DNA from: an uncultured Sutterellaceae bacterium
Lineage (GTDB): Bacteria > Pseudomonadota > Gammaproteobacteria > Burkholderiales > Burkholderiaceae_F
DNA length: 64,000 nt
Assembly (NCBI GenBank): GCA_902797695.1
Contig: CADBTW010000045.1
Span: 84,426-148,425 of the forward strand
Reading direction: 5' to 3'
How positions within the stretch are numbered: the first letter of the stretch is position 1; every line of letters starts with the position of its first letter. Below the pieces are notes generated by a model. It saw only the letters and a list, made by a program, of their open reading frames with translations, was not told the origin of the DNA and did no database searches. Shown here in pieces: positions 9,530-17,167 of the stretch. Made by a program: the position numbers and the translations under genes.

Positions 9530-9724
9530 TTCACTGCCTCCTTTTTGGCAGGCGCGCCTTGCAGCCCCGGGAAGCGCCTGCCGTTGTTGCTGTTCGTGGG
9601 CCTATCGTTCCTGCCTAAGTAAAACTATATAGCAAAAGGACGGAAACGGATGACGGAATTGGAAAAAATCCGAACGGGCGTCATACCGCATCCTAATTTC
9701 AGAAATGTGAAAACGCGGCTGGGA

Positions 9725-9905
9725 ATAAAAAAACAGCCCGGAGCAGGAAGGAGAGGAATCTGCCCGGGCGTGAATGCAACAACCATTGGAGTTACATGAG
9801 GAATGGTACGCATAGGCCGGGGAAAAATCTTCGCCACGTAGTACTAGGCCTCCTCCCCCGGTAGCCCTAGTTCGCCCAATCGGATTCTGAAAGGCTGGGA
9901 GGCAG
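9725..9905 (-). ncRNA. Candidate small RNA with intrinsic terminator
   Basis: On the minus strand, a stem of GCCCGGGCAG with CTG-C-(T)-CCGGGC (9736-9769) is followed by TGTTTTTTTATT, a textbook intrinsic terminator with no gene upstream to serve. About 180 bases upstream a TATATA/TATATT box (about 9912-9920) with TTGCCT some 18 bases before it could be a promoter. The transcript would contain a stem CTAGG/CCTAG presenting GGGGGAGGAGG. A short GTG-started frame (9837-9625) reads through the terminator and looks unlikely. Not tested for conservation. Confidence 0.3.
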
Positions 9906-9940
9906 GGACAAAAATATATACTTTTTCGATTTTCCCTAAG

Positions 9941-9998
9941 GCAATTCCCCTAGCGGAATTGCTTTGGATGAAAAGCGATAGCCTCTATGAGCTATTGC
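9941..9998. repeat. Two adjacent inverted repeats upstream of carrier gene
   Basis: GCAATTCC-6-GGAATTGC (9941-9962, perfect 8-bp arms) and GCGATAGC-8-GCTATTGC (9975-9998, one G-T pair). They lie 42-99 bases upstream of the carrier promoter, so they are better placed as protein-binding sites or RNA ends than as a leader of that gene. Confidence 0.5.
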
Positions 9999-10039
9999 GC
10001 CCCGTCTTTCAGGCGTCTTCAGGAAACATTTTTAAAAAA

Positions 10040-10067
10040 TTGACATAAGATGGAGAAAGTTTATACA
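10040..10067 (+). promoter_or_regulatory. Sigma-70-type promoter for the carrier gene
   Basis: A perfect TTGACA (10040-10045) is followed after 16 bases by TATACA (10062-10067), 56 bases before the ATG of the carrier gene. Confidence 0.6.
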
Positions 10068-10123
10068 TTTCGACTTCCTTCCCGGGCGGGATCGCAAGCC
10101 GGAACAAAGTCTGGAATAACAAC

Positions 10124-11323
10124 ATGTACAACTTTCTGCTTGCCTTCACGGCCTGCGGCATCTGCGTGATCATCGGCGAACTCGTGTCCTCGTGGACGAA
10201 GGCCTGGGTTCCGTCTGTCTTCGTCACGGCCTGCCTGATGCTCGCCGGCTACTGGACGATCTTCCCCCACAACCTCGTGAAGGACTCGTTCCTCCTCCCC
10301 TTCGGCGCGACGATCAGCGTGATGATCATGATCACGCACCTCGGCACGATCATTTCGCTTAAGCGCCTGCTCGGCCAGTGGAAGACAGTGATCACCTGTC
10401 TCGCGGGGCTGCTCGGCATGTGCCTCTGCGCGTTCTTCATCTGCCCGGTCTTCATGGACAAGACGCTCGTGATCGCCGGCCTTCCCCCGCTCACGGGCGG
10501 CATCGTGGCGACCACGATGATTCAGAAGGCCGCCATGGCGAAGGGCCTTGAGCTCGCCGCGCTCTTCGCGATCTCCTGCTACTGCATCCAGGGCTTCGCC
10601 GGTTACCCCCTCACCGCAATCGCGCTGAAGAAGGAAGGCACCCGGCTCCTGAAGGAATACCGCGAGAAGGGGCTCACGGCTGACGCGAAGGACGCCGCTG
10701 CCGTCCAGGAAGCGCTTGAGCTCGCGGCCGGCGGCGAGAACGCCCGCCGTCTCCCGCTCCAGATCCCCGAGAAGTACAACAGCTCGATCGTGATCCTCAC
10801 GAAGCTCGCGGTTGTTGCCTGGCTCGCCACGATCGTCGGCAAGTACTCCGGCGTCTCCGGCGCCGTCTGGGCCCTCGTCCTCGGCGTCGTCTTCTGCCGC
10901 TTCGGCTTCCTCGACCGCGACGCCCTCCACAAGGCGAACTCCTTCAACATCATGATGTTCGCCCTGATGATGTTCGTGTTCGACGGCCTGAAGGACATGA
11001 CCCCCGAACGGCTCTTCGGTATGATCGGCCCGATGATCGGCTTCATTCTCGTCGGCGTTGCCGGCATGGCGGCTGCGGCCTTCGTGATCAGCAAGATCCT
11101 GAAGCGCGGCTTCTTCCTCTGCTTCGCGAACTGCCTCACCGCGCTCTACGGGTTCCCGTTCGACCAGATCATCACGATGAGCACCTGCAAGACGATCGCG
11201 AAGAACAAGGAGGAGTACGAGTTCCTCATGGGTCGCCTCTTCCCGTCCATGATCGTCGGCGGCTTTGTGACGGTTACAATCACCTCGGTCGTCATCGCTG
11301 GCTTCTTCATGAAGATGCTCTAG
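10124..11323 (+). CDS. Multi-pass membrane carrier of unassigned family
   Basis: A 399-residue inner-membrane protein with about ten hydrophobic helices. A hydrophilic loop of about 55 residues sits in the middle (near 175-225, charged and helical, KKEGTRLLKEYREKG). Repeated small-residue stretches (GLPPLTGGIVATTMIQKA, CLTALYGFPFDQIITMSTCKT) recall the re-entrant loops of ESS/GltS-type or CitMHS-type carriers, but I do not recognise the family. It is followed by a double hairpin and three M20 amidohydrolases, so it may import the amide or peptide these enzymes cleave. That link is inference from order only. It has its own promoter at 10040. Confidence 0.7.
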   Translation: MYNFLLAFTACGICVIIGELVSSWTKAWVPSVFVTACLMLAGYWTIFPHNLVKDSFLLPFGATISVMIMITHLGTIISLKRLLGQWKTVITCLAGLLGMCLCAFFICPVFMDKTLVIAGLPPLTGGIVATTMIQKAAMAKGLELAALFAISCYCIQGFAGYPLTAIALKKEGTRLLKEYREKGLTADAKDAAAVQEALELAAGGENARRLPLQIPEKYNSSIVILTKLAVVAWLATIVGKYSGVSGAVWALVLGVVFCRFGFLDRDALHKANSFNIMMFALMMFVFDGLKDMTPERLFGMIGPMIGFILVGVAGMAAAAFVISKILKRGFFLCFANCLTALYGFPFDQIITMSTCKTIAKNKEEYEFLMGRLFPSMIVGGFVTVTITSVVIAGFFMKML

Positions 11324-11360
11324 CCTTGGCCCGATTCAATATAGAAAGCATGACAGCTTG

Positions 11361-11422
11361 AAGCGGCTTTTCATCAGAGGGGCCGCTTCGCAGGAGGCCC
11401 TCAGGCGGACTGAGGGCCTTCT
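11361..11422 (+). terminator. Double hairpin between carrier and first amidohydrolase
   Basis: AAGCGGC/GCCGCTT (11361-11389) is followed by AGGCCCTCAG-5-CTGAGGGCCT (11395-11419) and a T-rich TCTCATTT. The second hairpin is a good terminator or read-through control point before the M20 genes. Confidence 0.65.
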
Positions 11423-11471
11423 CATTTGAAGGCTGCAACAAAGTCATTTCTTACATTGGAGGTATTTGAGA

Positions 11472-12656
11472 ATGGATTTAAAGGCTCTTGAAGAAAAGTG
11501 GACCCCGTACCAGATCGAGATGCGCCGCTGGTTCCACAGGCATCCGGAACCGAGCGAGCACGAGTTCGAGACAACGAAGAAGATCCGCGAGGAGCTCGAC
11601 AAGGCCGGGATCGAATGGAAACCCTGCGGCGAACGCCTTTCCGCGACCGGGACGCTTGCCGTGATCCAGGGCGGGAAGCCCGGGAAGACCTTCCTCTGCC
11701 GCGGCGACATTGACGGCCTCTCGGTCACCGAGAAGACCGGCCTCCCCTTCGCGAGCGAGAACCCGGGCTACATGCACGCCTGCGGCCACGACAACCACAT
11801 CTCGATGCTCCTCACCGCGGTGATGATCGCGAACGAGATCAAGGACGAGATTCCCGGCACGATCCGCTTCCTCTTCCAGCCTGCGGAGGAAGTCGCGACC
11901 GGCGCCCTCGACATGATGAAGGGCGGCGCGCTTGACGGCGTCGACGGCGCCTTCGGCATGCACATCTGGTCCGAGCTCCCGGCCGGGAAGGTTTCCCTGC
12001 AGGCGGGCGGCCGCATGGGCGCGACCGACCAGTTCCAGATCCGCATCACCGGGAAGTCCGGCCACGCCGCCCTCCCCCACAAGTGCTACGACGCCACGGT
12101 CGCGATGGCGGCGACCATCATGAACCTGCAGGCGATCGCGAGCCGCGAGACGAACCCGGTCCAGGACGTCGTCGTCACGGTAGGGAAGGCCCAGTCCGGC
12201 ACCCGCTTTAACGTTTGCTCCGGGTCCGCGGTCCTCGACGGCACGGTGCGGTCGCTTGACTCCGACGTCCGCGAGCACGCCGAGGAGGCGATCAAGCGCA
12301 TTGCCTCGATGACCGCCGAAACCTTCCGCTGCAAGGCTGACGTCGACTACATCCGCCTCTGCGACAACGTCGTGAACGACCCCGAGGTGACCGCTGACGG
12401 CCGCGCAGCCGTGAAGGCCGTGCTCGGGCCCGACGCGCTTGACGACACCGCGCTTCCTACGATGGGGGGCGAAGACTTCGGTTTCTTCACCCACAAGGTG
12501 AAGGCCGCGTTCGCGCTCTTCGGAACCCGGAACGAAGCCTGCGGCGCCTGCTACCCGCAGCACTCCGACCACTACACGTCTGACGAGTCGATGCTGATCA
12601 AGGGCGCCCTGCTCCACGTGCAGGTCGCGCTCACGTTCCTCAACAGGAACAAGTAA
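11472..12656 (+). CDS. M20 family amidohydrolase, copy 1
   Basis: Metal-dependent amidohydrolase of the M20D group (hippurate hydrolase, N-acyl-amino-acid hydrolase, IAA-conjugate hydrolase). Metal-site motifs are present: GDID (Asp79), HACGHDNH (His102, Cys104, His106), QPAEE near residue 137 and MGGEDFGFF near 335, plus the PQHSDHY histidine near the end. The dimerisation domain sits in the middle. The ATG at 11472 has GGAGG nine bases upstream; a TTG at 11466 is too close. 394 residues. It is the first of three tandem paralogues, separated from copy 2 by a strong terminator, so it can be expressed alone. Substrate unknown. Confidence 0.88.
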   Translation: MDLKALEEKWTPYQIEMRRWFHRHPEPSEHEFETTKKIREELDKAGIEWKPCGERLSATGTLAVIQGGKPGKTFLCRGDIDGLSVTEKTGLPFASENPGYMHACGHDNHISMLLTAVMIANEIKDEIPGTIRFLFQPAEEVATGALDMMKGGALDGVDGAFGMHIWSELPAGKVSLQAGGRMGATDQFQIRITGKSGHAALPHKCYDATVAMAATIMNLQAIASRETNPVQDVVVTVGKAQSGTRFNVCSGSAVLDGTVRSLDSDVREHAEEAIKRIASMTAETFRCKADVDYIRLCDNVVNDPEVTADGRAAVKAVLGPDALDDTALPTMGGEDFGFFTHKVKAAFALFGTRNEACGACYPQHSDHYTSDESMLIKGALLHVQVALTFLNRNK

Positions 12657-12700
12657 CGGACAGCCTGGCCCCTGGGATTCAAGTCCCGGGCCTTCCTGCA

Positions 12701-12738
12701 GCCCCTTCCCGGTTTCCAGACGCCGGGAAGGGGCTTTT
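12701..12738 (+). terminator. Terminator after first amidohydrolase
   Basis: A perfect 12-bp stem (12701-12712 with 12723-12734) with a 10-base loop is followed by TTTT. Confidence 0.9.
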
Positions 12739-12823
12739 CACATTCAGGCGAAGAAGCGCCTCTCGCCTTATATTGTTCAACCGGAGGGAGGAAACGTTCC
12801 CGCCCGTATATGGAGCCATTCAA

Positions 12824-14002
12824 TTGGAAGAGAAGAAGCTAGAAGCGGAGGTCGCCCCGTACGTGGTCTCGATGCGGCGATTCTTTCACGAGAACCCGGA
12901 ACTGAGCGGCCGCGAGGCCGGCACAGCCGAACGGATCAGGAAGGAGCTCACGGAGGCCGGGATCCCCTGGAAGCCCTGCGGGAAGAAACTCGGGACCGGA
13001 ACCGTGGCGACGATCGTAGGCGGCGCCCCGGGTAAAACCTTCATGATCCGCGCCGACATCGACGCGCTTCCTATCGAGGAGAAGAGCGGGGTTCCGTTCT
13101 CGAGCCGGGCCCCTGGCGTGATGCACGCCTGCGGCCACGACTGCCACGCGGCGATGCTTCTTGGCGCCGCACGGATCCTCTGGCAGGAACGTTCTAGCCT
13201 CAGGGGCACCGTGAAGCTCCTCTTCCAGCCGGCGGAGGAAACCGCCGAGGGCGCGCTTGACATGATCGCGGACGGTGCGCTTGATGGCGTTGACGCGATC
13301 TTCGGGATGCACGTCGGGTCATCGATCCCTTCAGGCCGCGCTACGGTGCACCCTGGACCGAAGAGCGCCGCGACGGACTGGTTCCGCGTGAAGTTCACGG
13401 GAGAGTCTGGGCACGCCGCGAAGCCCGAGGAATGCATCGACGTGGCTCCTGCCGTCGCGACCTTCGTCCTTGACCTGCAGACGATACGGAGCCGCGAGAC
13501 GGACCCGTTCGAACCCGTGGTCGTCACAGTCGGCACGATCCGGAGCGGCTCGCGCTGGAACGTGACCTCGGGCGAAGCCGTTGTCGAGGGAACGATCCGC
13601 TGCTACAGCCCCGAGGTACGGACGCGGGCGGAAAAGTCCGTTGAACGGATCGCGAAGGAAACCGCGGCAGCCTACCGGTGCTCGGCCGAGACCGAAGTGA
13701 AGCGGCTCTGTGACCCGGTCGTGAACGACCCGGCGGTGACGGAGGTCGCAAGACGGGCAATCGAATCTGTCCTCGGGCCTGCCGCCCTCTTCCCCGAAAC
13801 CCGGAACATGGGAGGGGAGGACTTCGGGTTCTATTCGACCCGGATCCCTGCCGCCTTCGCCCACCTGGGCGTCCGGAACGAAGCGTGCGGCGCGGTCTAC
13901 CCCCAGCACTCAGACCGCTACCGCGTTGACGAAAGCGCGCTCGCGAAGGGTGCCCTGATCCACGCGGCCGCCGTCCGGCTTTTCCTTAATGGCTCACTTT
14001 AA
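12824..14002 (+). CDS. M20 family amidohydrolase, copy 2
   Basis: Paralogue of the preceding gene with all M20D motifs: RADID, HACGHDCH (His101, Cys103, His105), QPAEE, MGGEDFGFY and PQHSDRY. The start is placed at a TTG (12824). GGAG lies eight bases upstream, and the resulting N-terminus lines up residue for residue with copy 1 up to MRR(W/F)FH. The frame is open from 12773 without a usable ribosome site. Product 392 residues. Its stop overlaps or nearly touches the third copy, so copies 2 and 3, the carbonic anhydrase and the permease look like one operon. Substrate unknown. Confidence 0.87.
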   Translation: MEEKKLEAEVAPYVVSMRRFFHENPELSGREAGTAERIRKELTEAGIPWKPCGKKLGTGTVATIVGGAPGKTFMIRADIDALPIEEKSGVPFSSRAPGVMHACGHDCHAAMLLGAARILWQERSSLRGTVKLLFQPAEETAEGALDMIADGALDGVDAIFGMHVGSSIPSGRATVHPGPKSAATDWFRVKFTGESGHAAKPEECIDVAPAVATFVLDLQTIRSRETDPFEPVVVTVGTIRSGSRWNVTSGEAVVEGTIRCYSPEVRTRAEKSVERIAKETAAAYRCSAETEVKRLCDPVVNDPAVTEVARRAIESVLGPAALFPETRNMGGEDFGFYSTRIPAAFAHLGVRNEACGAVYPQHSDRYRVDESALAKGALIHAAAVRLFLNGSL

Positions 14003-14015
14003 GAACAATTCGCAA

Positions 14016-15197
14016 ATGCCTGATTACAAGAAATTAAAGGACGAGTTCTCGTCCTATGTCACCGAAGTGCGTCGTTATCTCCACGCGCACCCGGAGCTTT
14101 CACATGAGGAAAAGGAAACGTCCCTCTATCTCCAGCGAGAGCTCGCGAAGGACGGCATTCCCTTCCGGACCTGCGGAAAGCGCTTCCCCTGGGGGATCCT
14201 CGCCGAGATCAGGGGAGGCACGGCAGGAAAGACGGTGCTCCTTCGCTCCGACATGGACGCGCTCCCAATCGAGGAGAAGACCGGTCTCCCGTTCGCGAGC
14301 GAAGCGAAGGGCGTCATGCACGCCTGCTGCCACGACACGCACATGGCGATGCTCCTCACCGCGGCCCGGATGCTGAACCGGGTGAAGGACGAGCTTCGCG
14401 GGACCGTCCGGATCCTCTTCGAACCGTCGGAAGAGACGGGGGAAGGCGCGGCCGACATGCTCGAAGGCGGATGCGCGGAAGGGGTCGACTTCGCGTGGTC
14501 GATGCACGCCTGGCCCGCGCTTCCCGCCGGACACGTATCGATCGAGGACGGTCCCCGGATGGGAGCGACGGACGAGTTCCGGGTCGACGTGAAGGGGCTC
14601 CCCGGGCACGCCGCCGCTCCCCATCTCTCGGTCGACGCGACGCTCGCCGCCGCCTCGATCGCGACCGCGCTCCAGACGATCGTCTCGCGCGAAGTGCATC
14701 CCGCGTCGACTGTCGTCGTCACGATCGGACAGCTCCACTCGGGAACCCGCTGGAACGTGGTCTCTGGGGACGCCTTCCTCGACGGCACGATCCGCTGCTT
14801 CAGAGAGAAGGACCGGAAGACCGCGCAGGACGGCATCACCCGGATCAGCGAGTCGATCGCGAGGGCCCACGGCTGCACGGCGAAGTCCTCCTTCCGCTGG
14901 GCCGCCGACGCCGTCGTGAACGATCCCTCGGTATCCGCCGCGGCGCGCGAGGCGGCGACCGAGGTGCTCGGTGCGGATGCCCTCGCCACGACCCCCGCGA
15001 CGCTTGTCGGCGAGGACTTCGCGGTCATCATGGACCGCGTTCCCTCGGCCTTCGGGTTCTTCGGAACCGGAAGGACGGACGGCGGCACGAGCTATCCGCT
15101 CCATAACGAGCGGTGCAGCCCTGACGAATCCGGCCTGATCCAGGGCGCTCTCCTCCACACGGCGGTAGCATTCAGGCTTCTCAACGGAAAGGCATGA
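14016..15197 (+). CDS. M20 family amidohydrolase, copy 3 (diverged)
   Basis: Third M20D paralogue, about 393 residues. Metal ligands remain (RSDMD; His102, Cys104, His106), but several positions constant in copies 1 and 2 have changed: HACCHDTH for HACGHD, FEPSEE for FQPAEE, VGEDFAVIM for GGEDFGFY, and PLHNERC for PQHSD(H/R)Y. This points to a different substrate range. I start at the ATG at 14016, which aligns with the other copies. An ATG at 13989 that overlaps copy 2 by 14 bases is possible; neither has a strong ribosome site. The end overlaps the carbonic anhydrase start as ATGA. Confidence 0.85.
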   Translation: MPDYKKLKDEFSSYVTEVRRYLHAHPELSHEEKETSLYLQRELAKDGIPFRTCGKRFPWGILAEIRGGTAGKTVLLRSDMDALPIEEKTGLPFASEAKGVMHACCHDTHMAMLLTAARMLNRVKDELRGTVRILFEPSEETGEGAADMLEGGCAEGVDFAWSMHAWPALPAGHVSIEDGPRMGATDEFRVDVKGLPGHAAAPHLSVDATLAAASIATALQTIVSREVHPASTVVVTIGQLHSGTRWNVVSGDAFLDGTIRCFREKDRKTAQDGITRISESIARAHGCTAKSSFRWAADAVVNDPSVSAAAREAATEVLGADALATTPATLVGEDFAVIMDRVPSAFGFFGTGRTDGGTSYPLHNERCSPDESGLIQGALLHTAVAFRLLNGKA

Positions 15198-15775
15198 ACG
15201 GAATGAAAAAGGGAATCGGAGCGCGCGAGGCGCTTGGCCTTCTGAAGAAAGGGAACGACCGCTACGTGCGGGAAAACGCCCGCGGGGACACGGGACCTGA
15301 AAGACGGCTTGAGACCGCTCGGAACGGCCAGGCGCCGTTTGCCGCCGTCATCTGCTGCTCCGACTCCCGCTCCATACCGGAAGCGGTCTTCGCCTGCGGG
15401 ATCGGCGACCTCTTCGTGATCCGGGTCGCGGGGAACGTGATCGACGACCACCAGCTCGGCTCGGTCGAGTACGCTGCGGACCACCTTGGCGTCCGGCTCG
15501 TCGTCGTCCTCGGACACACGCACTGCGGCGCGGTCGAGGCCGCGATCCACCACGACCCGGACGGCTACGTGAAGACGATCACGGACGAAGTGCTCCGCTC
15601 GATCGGGAACGAGACCGACCCCCTCCGGGCCGCGTGCCTCAACGCCGAAGGAAGCGTCCGGAGGATCGAGGAATCGCTCGGCATCCGGAAGCACGAGTCG
15701 GAGGACGGCCTCGCCGTGCTCCCCGCGGTCCTCGACATCGAAACGGGCCGCGTCAGGTTCCTGAAGGAACTCTAG
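15194..15775 (+). CDS. Beta-class carbonic anhydrase
   Basis: Zinc enzyme interconverting CO2 and bicarbonate. The beta-class signature is complete: CSDSR (Cys55 ligand, Asp57-Arg59 dyad) and GHTHCG (His108 and Cys111 ligands). At 193 residues it is a normal single-domain form without a signal peptide, hence cytoplasmic. Start ATG overlaps the stop of amidohydrolase copy 3 (ATGA), which implies translational coupling. Why a carbonic anhydrase is coupled to amidohydrolases is not clear; hydrolysis of a carbamoyl-type substrate releasing CO2 or bicarbonate would be one explanation, but nothing in the sequence shows it. Confidence 0.9.
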   Translation: MNGMKKGIGAREALGLLKKGNDRYVRENARGDTGPERRLETARNGQAPFAAVICCSDSRSIPEAVFACGIGDLFVIRVAGNVIDDHQLGSVEYAADHLGVRLVVVLGHTHCGAVEAAIHHDPDGYVKTITDEVLRSIGNETDPLRAACLNAEGSVRRIEESLGIRKHESEDGLAVLPAVLDIETGRVRFLKEL

Positions 15776-15794
15776 TTCCAGGGACGGCTTCGGG

Positions 15795-17069
15795 ATGGCC
15801 TCAGCCCTCATCTTCCTCGCGACGCTCGCCCTCGTCATCTGGCAGCCGAAGGGGCTCGGGATCGGCTGGACCGCGTGCGGCGGAGCGCTACTCTCGCTTC
15901 TCCTCGGAACCGTCGCCCCTAGTGACGTCCCGAAGGTCTGGTCAATCGTCTGGAACGCGTCAGGGACCCTGATCGGCCTCATCGTGATCACGCTTGTCCT
16001 CGACCGCTCAGGGCTCTTCCGCTGGTGTGCGCTATGGATCGCCCGTGCGGCGGGCGGGAGCGGCCTGAGGCTCTTCGCCCTCGTGATCCTCCTTGGTGCC
16101 GCGATGTCCGCGTTCCTCGCGAATGACGGCGCGGTCCTCATCCTCACGCCGATCGTCATGGCGCTCCTCGACATGCTCGGATTTCCTCTCGCCTCGAAGC
16201 TCGCCTTCGTGATGGCGGCTGGATTCATTGTCGACTCGGCGAGCCTTCCCTTTGTCTCCTCGAACCTCGTCAACATCATCTCGGCCGACTTCTGCGGAGC
16301 GGGTTTCATCGAATACGCCCGGGTGATGGTGCCGGTCGACCTCGCGTCCGTCGCGGCGAGCCTCGCGGTGCTCTGGGCGGTTTTCCGGCGTTCCGTCCCG
16401 AAACGCTTCGACCCTGCGGCGCTTCCCGCGCCCGAAAGCGCGATCCTGATCCCCTCCGTCTTCAGGATCGGCTGGCTGGTCCTCGCCCTCCAACTCGGGT
16501 TCTGCCTCGCCTCGTCTTTCCTTGGGATCCCCGTTTCCGCGGTTACCTGCGGCTGCGCGCTTGTCCTCCTCGTCTCTGCCCGGTCTAGCGGCAAGGCGGA
16601 TGTCGTGGGGATCCTCCGGGGCGCCCCGTGGCACATCGTCTTCTTTTCGCTCGGGATGTACCTCGTCGTCTACGGGCTCCGGAACGAGGGCTGGATGAAC
16701 GGGCTCTCCTCGCTCCTCTCCTCGCTCGCCTCGTCCGGGGAAGGGGCCGCCTCGTTCGGAACCGGCTTCATCGCGGCGTTCCTCTCAAGCATCATGAACA
16801 ACCTCCCCGCCACGATGGCGGGAACACTCGCGATCGACGCGTCGGGAGCCGAGGGCGCGCTCCGCGGCATCATGTTCTACGCGAACGCGATCGGCTGCGA
16901 CCTTGGGCCCAAGATCACCCCGATCGGGAGCCTCGCGACGCTTCTCTGGCTCTCCGTCCTCTCGCACAAGGGGCTTCGCATCACCTGGGGCTACTACATG
17001 GGGGTCGGTATCGTCCTCACGCTCCCTGTCCTCGCGGCCGCGCTCGGCGCCCTCGTGCTTGTCGCCTAG
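15795..17069 (+). CDS. ArsB/NhaD-type permease
   Basis: Inner-membrane permease of the ion-transporter superfamily that includes the arsenite pump ArsB. It has about 11 helices. Family motifs are FLANDGAVLILTPIVMAL in the first half, SSNLVNIISADFC, and MNNLPATMAG with CDLGPKITPIGSLATLLWL in the second half, all typical of ArsB. 424 residues is the normal length. The gene follows the carbonic anhydrase by 19 bases and looks like the last gene of that operon. No arsR, arsC or arsA is nearby, so an arsenic role is uncertain; export of another small anion is possible. Confidence 0.8.
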   Translation: MASALIFLATLALVIWQPKGLGIGWTACGGALLSLLLGTVAPSDVPKVWSIVWNASGTLIGLIVITLVLDRSGLFRWCALWIARAAGGSGLRLFALVILLGAAMSAFLANDGAVLILTPIVMALLDMLGFPLASKLAFVMAAGFIVDSASLPFVSSNLVNIISADFCGAGFIEYARVMVPVDLASVAASLAVLWAVFRRSVPKRFDPAALPAPESAILIPSVFRIGWLVLALQLGFCLASSFLGIPVSAVTCGCALVLLVSARSSGKADVVGILRGAPWHIVFFSLGMYLVVYGLRNEGWMNGLSSLLSSLASSGEGAASFGTGFIAAFLSSIMNNLPATMAGTLAIDASGAEGALRGIMFYANAIGCDLGPKITPIGSLATLLWLSVLSHKGLRITWGYYMGVGIVLTLPVLAAALGALVLVA

Positions 17070-17103
17070 GCCCGGGGCGGTTACCGGAACCCACAAAAGG
17101 AAA

Positions 17104-17139
17104 ACCGGCAGGCGCGGGAGGGATCCCGACACTGCCGGT
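17104..17139 (-). terminator. Terminator of the hydrogenase operon
   Basis: ACCGGCAG/CTGCCGGT arms (17104-17111 and 17132-17139). On the minus strand the stem is followed by TTTTCC. It sits between the convergent permease and hydrogenase genes. Confidence 0.75.
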
Positions 17140-17167
17140 CTTCAGTCACCTGAGGTCCTCGGGTTTT

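Larger units (their letters stand above)
9530..10123. other. Long divergent intergenic region with hairpins
   Basis: 594 bases without a convincing gene between the minus-strand stress protein and a plus-strand carrier. It holds a minus-strand intrinsic terminator (9725-9769), a stem-loop with a C/T-rich loop (9844-9870), two perfect or near-perfect inverted repeats (9941-9962, 9975-9998) and a good plus-strand promoter (10040-10067). The AT-rich block at 9905-9935 looks like a minus-strand promoter. Together these suggest an unannotated small RNA plus operator-like repeats. Confidence 0.6.

Noticed and set aside
9625-9837. 70-residue minus-strand open frame
   Set aside because: It runs straight through a strong terminator on its own strand and has no recognisable content.
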